From an uncultured bacterium (GTDB lineage Bacteria > Bacillota > Clostridia > Lachnospirales > Lachnospiraceae), in NCBI GenBank assembly GCA_945828315.1, contig CALZQA010000021.1, positions 1 to 35,414 of the forward strand: a stretch of 35,414 nt of DNA, read 5' to 3'. Shown in pieces: positions 14,312 to 23,863 of this stretch; the first letter of the stretch is position 1, and the number at the start of each line of letters is the position of its first letter. Both the position numbers and the translations under genes were made by a program. The notes under the pieces were generated by a model. It searched no databases. It was not told the origin of the DNA and saw only the letters and a list, made by a program, of their open reading frames with translations.

Positions 14312-15247
14312 GTGAAAAAATATACATTAAAAAGAATAGGAACCTCGCTGTTCACATTGCTGGCTATTTTACTTGTTTTATTTATACTGATGCATTTGAT
14401 GCCGGGTTCTCCTTTTAATGATGAAAAATTGAATGATGACCAAAGAACAGTACTTTATGAGAAGTATGGTCTGGACCAGCCGGTTCCCGTGCAGTTTGTA
14501 AAATATGTGGGAAACATGCTGCGCGGTGATATGGGAGTCAGCTATAACATTTCCAAGAACACGCCTATTTTACAGCTGATCGAGAGCAGATTGCCGATCT
14601 CTATCCGGATCGGTGGATGTGCGGTTCTGATCGGAGCAGTCGCGGGTCTGCTGCTTGGACTATTGGCAGCGTTAAAACATGATACGATATGGGATTCGCT
14701 GGCGACAGTGATCTCTGTCATCGGTGTTTCTGTCCCGTCTTATGTTTTTGCGCTGGCACTGAGTTATTATTTTGGATTTAAGCTCCGATGGTTTCCTATG
14801 CTGTTTTCGGCAGATACACTTTTTAAATCAAGTGTACTTCCCAGCGTGTCACTTTCCATGTTTACAATGGCGTCCATTGCGCGTTTTACAAGAAGCGAGA
14901 TGCTGGAGGTTCTTGGAAGCGATTACATGCTGCTGGCAGAGAGCAAGGGTGTATCCGGACCGGCACTGATCTTCCGGCATGCGCTTCGAAATGCGTTGAT
15001 ACCGATCATCACCGTTCTGGCACCACTCATCGTAGACCTTATGACGGGATCGCTCGTGGTGGAAAAGATCTTTTCGATTCCGGGTGTTGGAAGCCTGCTT
15101 GTCAATGCAATACAGTCCAATGACTATAACGTGGTGATCGCACTGAGTTTTATTTATTCAGCGATGTACATCGGTATTATGCTTGTAGTGGATATTTTGT
15201 ATGGCATTATTGACCCGAGAATCCGACTGGCAAAGAAGGGGGACTGA
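14312..15247 (+). CDS. oppB: Oligopeptide ABC transporter permease OppB
   Basis: A 311-residue membrane subunit of the peptide importer. The N-terminal span (KRIGTSLFTLLAILLVLFILMHLMPGSPF) carries the 'MPGsPF' segment usual for OppB, followed by the extracellular region DQPVPVQFVKYVGNMLRGDMGVSYN and five further spans. The coupling loop that contacts the ATPases is MLEVLGSDYMLLAESKGVSGPALIFRHALRNALIPI (about 193-228). The start is GTG at 14312, preceded by AGGAGGGG. The gene ends 4 bases before oppC, so the two are translationally linked. It pairs with OppC as a heterodimer. Confidence 0.95.
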   Translation: MKKYTLKRIGTSLFTLLAILLVLFILMHLMPGSPFNDEKLNDDQRTVLYEKYGLDQPVPVQFVKYVGNMLRGDMGVSYNISKNTPILQLIESRLPISIRIGGCAVLIGAVAGLLLGLLAALKHDTIWDSLATVISVIGVSVPSYVFALALSYYFGFKLRWFPMLFSADTLFKSSVLPSVSLSMFTMASIARFTRSEMLEVLGSDYMLLAESKGVSGPALIFRHALRNALIPIITVLAPLIVDLMTGSLVVEKIFSIPGVGSLLVNAIQSNDYNVVIALSFIYSAMYIGIMLVVDILYGIIDPRIRLAKKGD

Positions 15248-15251
15248 CAGG

Positions 15252-16316
15252 ATGAAAAAGAAAGTTGCTGTCGCAGCAGAAGCAACTGCTGCCTATATAC
15301 CCGTCGATACGGACTTTAAATGGAAAGAAAATGCCGGGGATATCTCTATTGATGAGAACTTCGTGGCGCAGAACTTCTGGCATGATGTGTTTGTGCGATT
15401 TTTCCGAAAAACCAGTGCAGTGATCGGACTGCTCCTGATCATTCTCATTACTGTTTTTGCGATCATAGGACCGGGAATGAACGATTTCGGCTACTCCGAT
15501 CAGTATTTAAGTCAGAAAAACTTTGCACCCCGCGTAAAAGCGCTGGAAAAATTCGGTATTTTTGACGGGACTGAAACCATGAAGACCACCACCGGAAAAA
15601 CGCAGGTCAATTACTATCAGGAAAAAGATATGAATGATCTGTATTACTGGTTTGGAAGTGATAATTTCGGACGCGATATCTGGACACGTACCTGGTCCGG
15701 CGCGCGTGTTTCTTTGATCATCGCAGTGGCTGCGGCGCTGATCGATATGATCATCGGCATGAGCTACGGATTGATCTCCGGATATTTCGGTGGAAAAACA
15801 GATATGCTCATGCAGCGTTTTCTGGAAGTTGCAAACGGTATACCGAGACTGGTCATTGTCACGTTGCTGCTGCTGGTTTTAAAACCCGGCATGCTGACGA
15901 TCATCTTTGCGCTGATGCTGACGGAATGGGTCGGCATGAGCCGTATTGCCCGTGCTGAGATGCTGAAGCTGAAGGAGCAGGAATTTGTGTTGGCATCCCG
16001 GACGCTGGGAGCCAATTCCTTCTTTATTATATTTAAAGAAGTTTTACCAAACATTATCGGACCCATCATCACACAGGTGATGTTCTCCATTCCGACAGCT
16101 ATTTTTACAGAGGCGTTCTTAAGTTTTGTCGGACTTGGAATTCCGGTGCCGCAGTGTTCACTGGGATCTTTGATTTCGGATGGATTTAACAGCTTTACGA
16201 CACACTCTTATCAGATCATTCCGCCGATCATAGTTATGGCCCTTTTGATGCTGAGCTTCAATCTTGTTGCGGACGGTCTGAGGGAGGCACTGGACCCGAA
16301 ATTAAAAGAAATGTAA
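15252..16316 (+). CDS. oppC: Oligopeptide ABC transporter permease OppC
   Basis: A 354-residue membrane subunit, partner of OppB. It has a cytoplasmic N-terminal extension (about 1-55, the OppC_N region ending near FFRKTSAVIGLLLIILITVFAIIGPGMND). A loop WFGSDNFGRDIWTRTWSGARVSLIIAV, the hallmark 'GtDnfGRDi.sr...GaR.SL', and four to five spans follow. The coupling loop is SRIARAEMLKLKEQEFVLASRTLGANSFFIIFKEVLPNI. A frame opening at 15201 overlaps oppB and lacks a good ribosome binding site, so the ATG at 15252 is chosen. oppD begins 13 bases later. Confidence 0.94.
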   Translation: MKKKVAVAAEATAAYIPVDTDFKWKENAGDISIDENFVAQNFWHDVFVRFFRKTSAVIGLLLIILITVFAIIGPGMNDFGYSDQYLSQKNFAPRVKALEKFGIFDGTETMKTTTGKTQVNYYQEKDMNDLYYWFGSDNFGRDIWTRTWSGARVSLIIAVAAALIDMIIGMSYGLISGYFGGKTDMLMQRFLEVANGIPRLVIVTLLLLVLKPGMLTIIFALMLTEWVGMSRIARAEMLKLKEQEFVLASRTLGANSFFIIFKEVLPNIIGPIITQVMFSIPTAIFTEAFLSFVGLGIPVPQCSLGSLISDGFNSFTTHSYQIIPPIIVMALLMLSFNLVADGLREALDPKLKEM

Positions 16317-16329
16317 AGGGGATTTTTGT

Positions 16330-17424
16330 ATGTCAGAAGAGAGAGAACAAATTCTTAAAATACAGGATCTGGATATTTCCTTTCAAACGACAGCGGGAAC
16401 TGTTCATGCGATCCGTGGCGTGAATATTGATCTATACAAAGGCGAGACAGTGGCGATCGTAGGAGAATCCGGTTCTGGAAAATCGGTGACCATGAAGGCG
16501 GTCATGGGAATCCTCGCATCCAATGCGACGGTGACAAACGGAACGGTGGAGTTTTCGTATCATCATGCTGACGGTTCACCGGAAACAGTGAATATACTGG
16601 AAAAGGATAAAAAGTGGATCCGTAGACACATTAACGGAAAGCGGATCGCCATGGTTTTTCAGGATCCGATGACCAGTCTTGACCCGACGATGACCATCGG
16701 CAAGCAGATCATGGAAGGCATGATCTGGCATTTTAAGACACCGAAGAAAGAAGCCTGGGATAAAGCCGTCCAGCTTTTGAAGGAAGTGGGGATCGAAGAT
16801 GCGGAAAAGCGAATGAAAAATTATCCGCATCAGTTGTCTGGCGGTATGCGCCAGCGTGTGGTCATCGCGATCGCGCTCTCATGCAATCCGGATCTTTTGA
16901 TCTGTGATGAGCCGACAACTGCCCTCGATGTGACGATCCAGGCAAAGATCATCGAGCTGATCAAGCGCGTACAGAAAGAACGTGGGATTTCCGTGATCTA
17001 CATTACCCATGATCTCGGAGTTGTGGCAAAGGTAGCAGATTATGTAAATGTTATGTACGCAGGAAAAATTGTTGAAAAAGGCAAGATCAATGAGATCTTT
17101 TATGAGCCGAAACACCCGTATACGTGGGGCCTGCTCTCTGCAATGCCGAATCTGGATACGGATGATGAGCGACTCTACACGATCCCGGGCTCACCTCCGA
17201 ACCTGCTGAACGAGAAGCCGGGAGATGCATTTGCACCGCGTAACAAGTATGCATTGGAGATTGATGAAAAGGCAGACCCGCCGATGTTTCAGATTTCCGA
17301 TACTCATTATGCAGCCACCTGGCTGTTAGATCCTCGTGCACCGAAGGCAGAAATGCCGGCGGAATTAAAGACGAGGATCGAGAAAATGAAAAAGGAGGCG
17401 AATGAGCATGGCAGTAGATTATAG
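16330..17424 (+). CDS. oppD: Oligopeptide ABC transporter ATP-binding protein OppD
   Basis: A 364-residue ABC ATPase, one of two that power peptide import. Walker A is GESGSGKSV, the Q-loop is MVFQDPMTSLDP, the signature is LSGGMRQR, Walker B is LLICDEPTTALDVT, and the switch His is in YITHDLGVVA. The C-terminal oligopeptide extension reads HPYTWGLLSAMPNLD...TIPGSPPNLLNEKPGDAFAPRNKYA. In many OppD proteins this region binds an iron-sulfur cluster through three or four cysteines; I see no such cysteines here. GGGG lies 8-11 bases before the ATG. The end overlaps oppF by 17 bases. Confidence 0.95.
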   Translation: MSEEREQILKIQDLDISFQTTAGTVHAIRGVNIDLYKGETVAIVGESGSGKSVTMKAVMGILASNATVTNGTVEFSYHHADGSPETVNILEKDKKWIRRHINGKRIAMVFQDPMTSLDPTMTIGKQIMEGMIWHFKTPKKEAWDKAVQLLKEVGIEDAEKRMKNYPHQLSGGMRQRVVIAIALSCNPDLLICDEPTTALDVTIQAKIIELIKRVQKERGISVIYITHDLGVVAKVADYVNVMYAGKIVEKGKINEIFYEPKHPYTWGLLSAMPNLDTDDERLYTIPGSPPNLLNEKPGDAFAPRNKYALEIDEKADPPMFQISDTHYAATWLLDPRAPKAEMPAELKTRIEKMKKEANEHGSRL

Positions 17425-18352
17425 TGCAAAACCGCTTCTGACAGTAGATGGTCTGAAACAGTATTTTAAGGTGAGTAAAAGCTTTACCGTGCATGCAGTG
17501 GAAAATGTCAGCTTCAAGATCTATCCGGGAGAGACCTATGGCCTGGTGGGCGAGTCCGGTTCCGGAAAGTCCACGATCGGAAGAAGTATCATTCGCCTTT
17601 ACGATCCGACAGCAGGAAAGATCCAGTTTGACGGAACTGAGATCAGCGGAAAGCTCAGCACGCATGACAATCATATTTTGCGTACCCAGATGCAGATGAT
17701 CTTTCAGGATCCGATGGCATCATTAAATCCCAGAAAAAAGATCGGTGACATCATCGGCGAGGGTCTGGATATTCACCATGCATACATGAACCGCGCGGAA
17801 CGTGCAGAAAAAATACAGGATATTCTGGCAAAGGTAGGACTGGCACCGGAGCATGCCAGCCGTTATCCGCATCAGTTTTCCGGTGGACAAAGACAGCGTG
17901 TGGGCATTGCCCGAGCCCTGATCATGAATCCGAAACTCATCATCGCAGACGAGTGTATTTCCGCACTGGATGTGTCCATTCAGGCACAGGTGGTGAACCT
18001 GATGAAGGATATTCAGCAGGAAACCGGAACGGCATATCTGTTTATTGCCCATGATCTTTCGATGGTCAAATATATTTCCGACCGTATTGGCGTGCTCCAT
18101 CTGGGGCATCTGTTGGAGACAGGTACAACAGAAGAGATCTTCAGCAATCCGATCCATCCGTATACGAGAAGTCTCCTCTCAGCGATCCCGGCGCCGAATC
18201 CCATCGTGGAGAAACAGCGTGTGGCAGAGAGCTATGATTACAAGACTTCCGGCATTGATTACAATCAGGGAACGGATCATCTCGTTTCCGGCAGTCATTA
18301 TGTGAAATGTACGGATGAAGAATTCGCCAAATGGACAAAGCGTGTCATCTAG
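17408..18352 (+). CDS. oppF: Oligopeptide ABC transporter ATP-binding protein OppF
   Basis: A 314-residue ABC ATPase forming a heterodimer with OppD. Walker A is GESGSGKST, the Q-loop is MIFQDPMASLNPR, the signature is FSGGQRQR, Walker B is LIIADECISALDVS, and the switch His is in FIAHDLSMV. The oligopeptide tail HPYTRSLLSAIPAPNP is present. The usual 'DEP' after Walker B reads DEC, which leaves the catalytic Glu intact. ATGs occur at 17402 and 17408; AGGAGG (17393-17398) is 3 and 9 bases away respectively, so 17408 is preferred. It is the last gene of the operon; a terminator follows at 18403. Confidence 0.95.
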   Translation: MAVDYSAKPLLTVDGLKQYFKVSKSFTVHAVENVSFKIYPGETYGLVGESGSGKSTIGRSIIRLYDPTAGKIQFDGTEISGKLSTHDNHILRTQMQMIFQDPMASLNPRKKIGDIIGEGLDIHHAYMNRAERAEKIQDILAKVGLAPEHASRYPHQFSGGQRQRVGIARALIMNPKLIIADECISALDVSIQAQVVNLMKDIQQETGTAYLFIAHDLSMVKYISDRIGVLHLGHLLETGTTEEIFSNPIHPYTRSLLSAIPAPNPIVEKQRVAESYDYKTSGIDYNQGTDHLVSGSHYVKCTDEEFAKWTKRVI

Positions 18353-18402
18353 TGAATTGTTACAATTTTAGCACCTCCCTAAATAATATAAAAAAGAAAA
18401 AG

Positions 18403-18429
18403 CAGCTTGCTTTCAGCAGGCTGTTTTTT
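18403..18429 (+). terminator. Terminator of the oppABCDF operon
   Basis: An 8-bp stem (18403-18410 with 18416-18423, one G-T wobble), a TTTCA loop and six T residues (18424-18429). Confidence 0.85.
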
Positions 18430-18451
18430 CGTGTTTTAAACCACAGCGTCA

Positions 18452-18480
18452 ATGACAAACAGATTTAGGTGTGCTATAAT
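18452..18480 (+). promoter_or_regulatory. Promoter of the XRE regulator gene at 18557
   Basis: ATGACA (18452-18457, five of six consensus bases), a 17-base spacer and a perfect TATAAT (18475-18480) with an extended TGC in front. Confidence 0.7.
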
Positions 18481-18556
18481 CTATCAAAAGCCAGTGATCC
18501 GAGAATAGATATTTTATGTAGTGTTTGTGTATCGGGTAAAAGGAGTTCTGTAGACA

Positions 18557-18910
18557 TTGAGACAAAGACGTGAATATGATGCCGGGCTTGTGGGCAGAAA
18601 TTTAAAAAGATTGCGTGAAAAAAAGAGATTGTCCGTAGAGGATGTGCGTGAATATCTCTGCCTTGGTTCCGTACAGGCGATCTATAAATATGAAGCCGGG
18701 CGGAATTATCCGCAGGCAGATGTGTTGTTTGCACTTATGGAACTCTATGAAGCAGATTTTAGAGAACTTCTTTGGGAACAGCTGACGCATTGCAGATTCT
18801 CCAAAGACGGGTGCTGGGTAATTTCTGCAATAATGAGAGATTGGCCGGAGCTTTTGTTAGAAGTTGCGTTGGAGCCGAATGCCGGGAAAAACAAAACGCA
18901 GGAAAAGTGA
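18557..18910 (+). CDS. XRE-family helix-turn-helix regulator
   Basis: A 117-residue probable repressor. The HTH runs over residues 11-65: VGRNLKRLREKKRLSVEDVREYLCLGSVQAIYKYEAGRNYPQADVLFALMELYEADFREL, with the Cro/CI pattern 'lk.lRe.k.lsvedv...l......iykyE.G...p....l..l..ly'. The C-terminal 45 residues have no recognised domain. The start is probably TTG at 18557 behind AGGAG; no ATG is in frame near it. It has its own promoter and ends base to base with the convergent regulator gene at 18911. Targets are unknown. Confidence 0.8.
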   Translation: MRQRREYDAGLVGRNLKRLREKKRLSVEDVREYLCLGSVQAIYKYEAGRNYPQADVLFALMELYEADFRELLWEQLTHCRFSKDGCWVISAIMRDWPELLLEVALEPNAGKNKTQEK

Positions 18911-19147
18911 TCAGTCAGCATAGTCACTGCTCTTGTAAGTCAGTAATTCCTCCAGCGGACAGTTGAAAAAGTATAATAATTTACATAAAAAAGTCGCATC
19001 AATCCGCTCAAATTCGTTCCTGCAATAGCGATTCAGATTGGATCTTGGGATATCCAATGTTTTGCATAGCGTATTTTTACTGATTCCCCGCTCTTTTAAC
19101 AGTTTTTCAATATTCATTTCCAGACAGCCATATTCATTGTTTGTCAT
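18911..19147 (-). CDS. Small XRE/Cro-type regulator
   Basis: A 78-residue protein that is almost entirely one HTH domain: NIEKLLKERGISKNTLCKTLDIPRSNLNRYCRNEFERIDATFLCKLLYFFNCPLEELLTYK, the 'HTH_26' form common in small Firmicutes and phage-like regulators. The start at 19147 follows GAGAGGTGA; an internal Met (MNIEKLL, start 19117) is a weaker alternative. An inverted repeat ATATTG-N7-CAATAT (19187-19205) lies 40 bases upstream and may be its own operator. It is convergent with the gene ending at 18910, with no terminator between. Confidence 0.8.
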   Translation of the reverse strand: MTNNEYGCLEMNIEKLLKERGISKNTLCKTLDIPRSNLNRYCRNEFERIDATFLCKLLYFFNCPLEELLTYKSSDYAD

Positions 19148-19186
19148 GATCTCACCTCTCTTGATAAGTATAGATTTTTGACAAAT

Positions 19187-19205
19187 ATATTGTAATTCTC
19201 AATAT
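19187..19205. promoter_or_regulatory. Inverted repeat upstream of the small XRE gene
   Basis: ATATTG (19187-19192) and CAATAT (19200-19205) are separated by 7 bases, 40 bases before the gene starting at 19147. The size suits an XRE dimer operator, but the sequence is AT-rich and could arise by chance. Confidence 0.3.
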
Positions 19206-19327
19206 TGTGAGGCATGATATAGTCATTCCCCAAAAGAGGATGTCAGATACCTGAAAAGAGGACAAATGATGAATATGCCATGAATGGTGTGGATAACTGT
19301 GCCGTGATGGAAGATTCATGGTGATCA

Positions 19328-20203
19328 TCAGGGCATACATTTCTTTGCTTCTTCTAAAAATGAGCGGATCAGATGATTCTTGGAGGCGGTTTTATAGAAT
19401 ACGCCATAGGACATTGGGTTGATGCTTGAAATAGGAATATATGAGATCTGAAAATCGGAGTTGATATTGCGTGGGAGGATGGATACTCCGTATCCGGCTT
19501 TCACAAGGGTAAGGGATACCAGCGCATTTTCGCAATAATTGATCGCTTCCGGGGAGACCTGTCGCCCGATCTTGTGCTGGATCGTTGCTACTTCGGAGGG
19601 AATCTCATAGGAATTGCAGATAATGATATGCTCACTGAGGAGCTCAGGTTCCGTCAGGCTGTCTTTACAGGCAAAGGGATGATCGGCGGGGACTGCGCAG
19701 CAGATGGGAATATCTGCCAGCTTCTCATAATGGATCCCGTCTCTGTGGGGAACATCATTTTCAAACCCGAACAGGATATCCATTTCTCCGTTAAAAAACA
19801 GGTTCAGGATCGAACGGGAGGGAATGACACGCAAAAGCGGATGCACCTGTGGTGCAGTCTTCCGGTAACCGGAGAGAATTTTTGATAAAAGATTTAAATA
19901 GGTATCGTTGATGCAGCCGATGGAAAGAATGTCGATATTGGCCGATGTATGCTTTTCAATCTTTAGTGCAGCCATCTGCAGCTTTGCAAGAATATCCTTT
20001 GCATCATCCAAAAAGCTCATTCCGGCGGGAGTCAGCGCCACGGTGCGGGTGGAGCGGATAAAAAGCTTGGTACCCAGCTCTTCCTCCAGCGAATGGATCT
20101 GGCGTGAGACGGCGGACTGGGTGATGTTTAATACTTCCGCTGCCCGGGCAAAATTCAGATTTTCCGCCACCTGTATGAAGCTCTCTAACTGTTGTGTATT
20201 CAT
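19328..20203 (-). CDS. LysR-family transcriptional regulator
   Basis: A 291-residue regulator. The N-terminal winged HTH (1-60) reads MNTQQLESFIQVAENLNFARAAEVLNITQSAVSRQIHSLEEELGTKLFIRSTRTVALTPAG, a textbook LysR domain. Residues 90-290 form the periplasmic-binding-like effector domain (LSIGCINDTYLNLLSKILSGYRK ... YGVSILPRNI). The effector is unknown. The start follows GAGGTGAGC. A promoter of form TTGAAT-N17-TATTAT lies at 20236-20264 on the same strand. It is divergent from groES, but groES is heat-shock controlled, so the LysR target is more likely elsewhere. Confidence 0.94.
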   Translation of the reverse strand: MNTQQLESFIQVAENLNFARAAEVLNITQSAVSRQIHSLEEELGTKLFIRSTRTVALTPAGMSFLDDAKDILAKLQMAALKIEKHTSANIDILSIGCINDTYLNLLSKILSGYRKTAPQVHPLLRVIPSRSILNLFFNGEMDILFGFENDVPHRDGIHYEKLADIPICCAVPADHPFACKDSLTEPELLSEHIIICNSYEIPSEVATIQHKIGRQVSPEAINYCENALVSLTLVKAGYGVSILPRNINSDFQISYIPISSINPMSYGVFYKTASKNHLIRSFLEEAKKCMP

Positions 20204-20235
20204 ATGCTCACCTCATTATTGCGATTTTGTCATTA

Positions 20236-20264
20236 ATAATACCATTATTTCACTTCACATTCAA
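20236..20264 (-). promoter_or_regulatory. Promoter of the LysR gene
   Basis: On the minus strand TTGAAT (plus 20259-20264), a 17-base spacer and TATTAT (plus 20236-20241), 32 bases before the LysR start codon. Confidence 0.55.
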
Positions 20265-20332
20265 CGATTTTTGTGCTTTAATATCTTCTGATGAGAAAAC
20301 AACAAGCGTTTTCTTTATTTTTTAAACTTGGT

Positions 20333-20359
20333 CTGGCACTCGATGAAATAGAGTGCTAA
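20333..20359 (+). promoter_or_regulatory. CIRCE operator of groES-groEL (HrcA binding site)
   Basis: The right arm GAGTGCTAA (20351-20359) matches the CIRCE consensus exactly. The 9-base spacer (20342-20350) is standard. The left arm CTGGCACTC (20333-20341) differs from TTAGCACTC at the first and third bases. HrcA repression of the chaperonin operon is established for this element; no hrcA gene is in the window. I could not assign a clear sigma-A promoter next to it. Confidence 0.9.
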
Positions 20360-20385
20360 CAAAAGCAGAAAGGCAGGTAACAGAT

Positions 20386-20670
20386 ATGAAGCTAAGACCG
20401 TTGGGAGACAAAGTCGTATTAAAGTATCAGGAGGCAGAAGAAAAGACACAGTCCGGTATCATTTTGCCGGATAGCGCGAAGGAGAAGCCCCAGGAGGCTA
20501 TCGTGGTCGCAGTCGGTGCCGGTGAGGATGCCGATGGAAAGAAGACCGGGATGTATGTCAAAGAAGGAGACAAGGTGATCTTCTCAAAATACGCCGGAAC
20601 AGAAGTCAAGCTGGAGGACGAGGAATATACGATCGTGTCCCAGAAAGATATTATTGCAGTTGTTGAGTAG
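20386..20670 (+). CDS. groES: Co-chaperonin GroES
   Basis: A 94-residue co-chaperonin forming the heptameric lid of GroEL. MKLRPLGDKVVLKYQEAEEKTQSGIILPDSAKEKPQEAIVVAVGAG shows the beta-barrel start and the mobile loop (about 17-32, EEKTQSGIILPD) with the GIIL contact to GroEL. The C-terminal strand DEEYTIVSQKDIIAVVE is typical. A frame opening at 20353 lies inside the CIRCE element, so the ATG at 20386 is the start, with AAAGGCAGG in front. Expression is expected to rise on heat stress when HrcA releases CIRCE. groEL begins 21 bases later. Confidence 0.97.
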   Translation: MKLRPLGDKVVLKYQEAEEKTQSGIILPDSAKEKPQEAIVVAVGAGEDADGKKTGMYVKEGDKVIFSKYAGTEVKLEDEEYTIVSQKDIIAVVE

Positions 20671-20688
20671 AAGAGAAAGAAGGAATGA

Positions 20689-22311
<1,623 letters not shown>

Positions 22312-22331
22312 AAAATAAATCATCTGATCTG

Positions 22332-22368
22332 AAATGGCATTCCCCTATTGTGAGGAATGCCATTTTTT
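22332..22368 (+). terminator. Terminator of groES-groEL
   Basis: A perfect 12-bp stem (22332-22343 with 22354-22365) and 10-nt loop; six T residues run from 22363 to 22368. Confidence 0.9.
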
Positions 22369-22390
22369 AAGCGTACTTGCGGTGTATATT

Positions 22391-22418
22391 TTGATTTTTC
22401 AGACAGATATGGTATACT
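22391..22418 (+). promoter_or_regulatory. Promoter of the glycolipid gene cluster
   Basis: TTGATT (22391-22396), a 16-base spacer and TATACT (22413-22418), 39 bases before the glycosyltransferase start. Confidence 0.65.
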
Positions 22419-22456
22419 AAGACACATATTCCAGAGACAGGAGGCCAAAAATAAAC

Positions 22457-23821
22457 ATGACACCGATGGTAAGTATGATCGTACCGGTCTACAATTCGGA
22501 AAAAACGCTCAGCAGATGCATTGACAGTATCCTGAATCAGACATACAGAGATTTTGAGCTGATCCTGCTGAACGACGGGAGTACGGACACTTCGGGAGAA
22601 ATCTGCGATGCGTACGCAAAAAAGGACTCGCGTGTGCGAGTTGTTCACAAGGAAAATACCGGGGTGTCAGACACGCGCAATCGGGGGATCGATCTGGCGC
22701 GGGGAGAATACCTGCAGTTTTTGGACAGTGATGACTGGATCACACCGGATGCGACGGCACTTTTTGTGCGGACTGCAACCGAACAGCAGTGTGATATGGT
22801 GATCTCGCAGTTTTACCGGGTGATCGGTGAGCATGTGTCGCAAAAGGGTGCCATCGATGAGGACGGTCTCATGGACAGGAGTACCTATGCAAATCATATG
22901 ATGCAAAAGCCGGCCGATTTTTATTATGGTGTGTTGTGGAATAAATTTTACAAGCGTTCGATCATTACAGAGCATCGGCTAAGAATGGATCAATCCATCA
23001 GCTGGTGTGAGGACTTCATGTTTAATCTGGAATATGTCCGCCATACGCAGACCATTTATGCCATGAAGGTGCCGGTCTATTATTATGTAAAGACAAAGGG
23101 TTCTCTGGTTTCACAGGGAATGAGCATGAAAAAAATGATCCGGATGAAACGCACAGTGTTTGCGTGTTACAATGATTTTTATAAAGATGTATTTGATGAA
23201 GCGGAATATGAAAAGCGGAGGATCCAGATCTACCGTTTTTTGATCGAGGCCGCCGGTGACGGCGAAGTGGCACCGCTGATCCTGCCGGGCAGTTACAGAC
23301 TGGGAGCGGAGCGGACGAGTGTCAGTACAGCGGTTCAGGAGGGGGAAGGCTTCTTTTTTGATATCTATCGGGAGCGCAAGCTTCAAGAGCGTCTGTTCGA
23401 TGCGATCGCTCTGAAAAATGAGCTTCAGGTGGCGGATATCAAGTTGCTGTATTATCTGAGTCAGCCCCATGAAAACTGTACCTTTCAGGAAATGGCCAGC
23501 ATGTTGAATATTCCCAGACGGGAGTTGTCTCAGGCGATCCAGAGACTGCTTGCCAAAGAGATGATCGAAGTCCGCTCGAGAGTAAAAAACAGAGGAAAAG
23601 AGCGAACGAAAAATACGGAGAAGCCGCAGGAAGAAAGAAAACGGACCCGGTTGCGGGAGTACGTCGTAACGGCGGAGGCGGATGCGCTTTTATCGGAGAT
23701 ATTGTCCGCAATAAATGATTTTGAACAGCTCCAGTACGAGGGATTTTCCCAGGAGGAGATCCGGATGTATGAGATGCTGAATGAAAAGCGCAATCAAAAT
23801 ATCAAAAATGCAATTCGATAG
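22457..23821 (+). CDS. GT2 glycosyltransferase fused to a MarR-like winged-helix domain
   Basis: A 454-residue two-part protein. Residues 1-230 are a family 2 GT-A transferase: MVSMIVPVYNSEKTLSRCIDSILNQTYRDFELILLNDGSTD, the DSDDW metal/nucleotide site (90-94) and ENTGVSDTRNRGIDLARGEYLQFLD. Residues about 315-454 look like a MarR-type winged helix: VADIKLLYYLSQPHENCTFQEMASMLNIPRRELSQAIQRLLAKEMIEV, a basic wing (RSRVKNRGKERTKN), RLREYVVTAEADALLSEI, then a dimerisation-like helix. A GT2 enzyme with a DNA-binding domain is unusual; the C-terminal part could instead be a structural module. AGGAGG lies 12 bases before the ATG. PlsY-like and GT28 genes follow, suggesting glycolipid synthesis. The sugar and acceptor are unknown. 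Confidence 0.85.
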   Translation: MTPMVSMIVPVYNSEKTLSRCIDSILNQTYRDFELILLNDGSTDTSGEICDAYAKKDSRVRVVHKENTGVSDTRNRGIDLARGEYLQFLDSDDWITPDATALFVRTATEQQCDMVISQFYRVIGEHVSQKGAIDEDGLMDRSTYANHMMQKPADFYYGVLWNKFYKRSIITEHRLRMDQSISWCEDFMFNLEYVRHTQTIYAMKVPVYYYVKTKGSLVSQGMSMKKMIRMKRTVFACYNDFYKDVFDEAEYEKRRIQIYRFLIEAAGDGEVAPLILPGSYRLGAERTSVSTAVQEGEGFFFDIYRERKLQERLFDAIALKNELQVADIKLLYYLSQPHENCTFQEMASMLNIPRRELSQAIQRLLAKEMIEVRSRVKNRGKERTKNTEKPQEERKRTRLREYVVTAEADALLSEILSAINDFEQLQYEGFSQEEIRMYEMLNEKRNQNIKNAIR

Positions 23822-23863
23822 TGGCAGAAGTGCACGTTTTGTAGAAGAAAAGGAGTTGTTTTC

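Noticed and set aside
17087-17674. Minus-strand 195-codon frame across oppD/oppF
   Set aside because: Antisense shadow; both opp frames have complete ABC motifs.
18361-18429. The repeats after oppF as a CRISPR or repeat array
   Set aside because: It is a single hairpin followed by a T-run, which is an ordinary terminator.
19152-19340. Small minus-strand frame between the XRE and LysR genes
   Set aside because: It overlaps the LysR 3' end, has odd His/Ser-rich composition, no ribosome binding site, and spans the putative operator of the small XRE gene.
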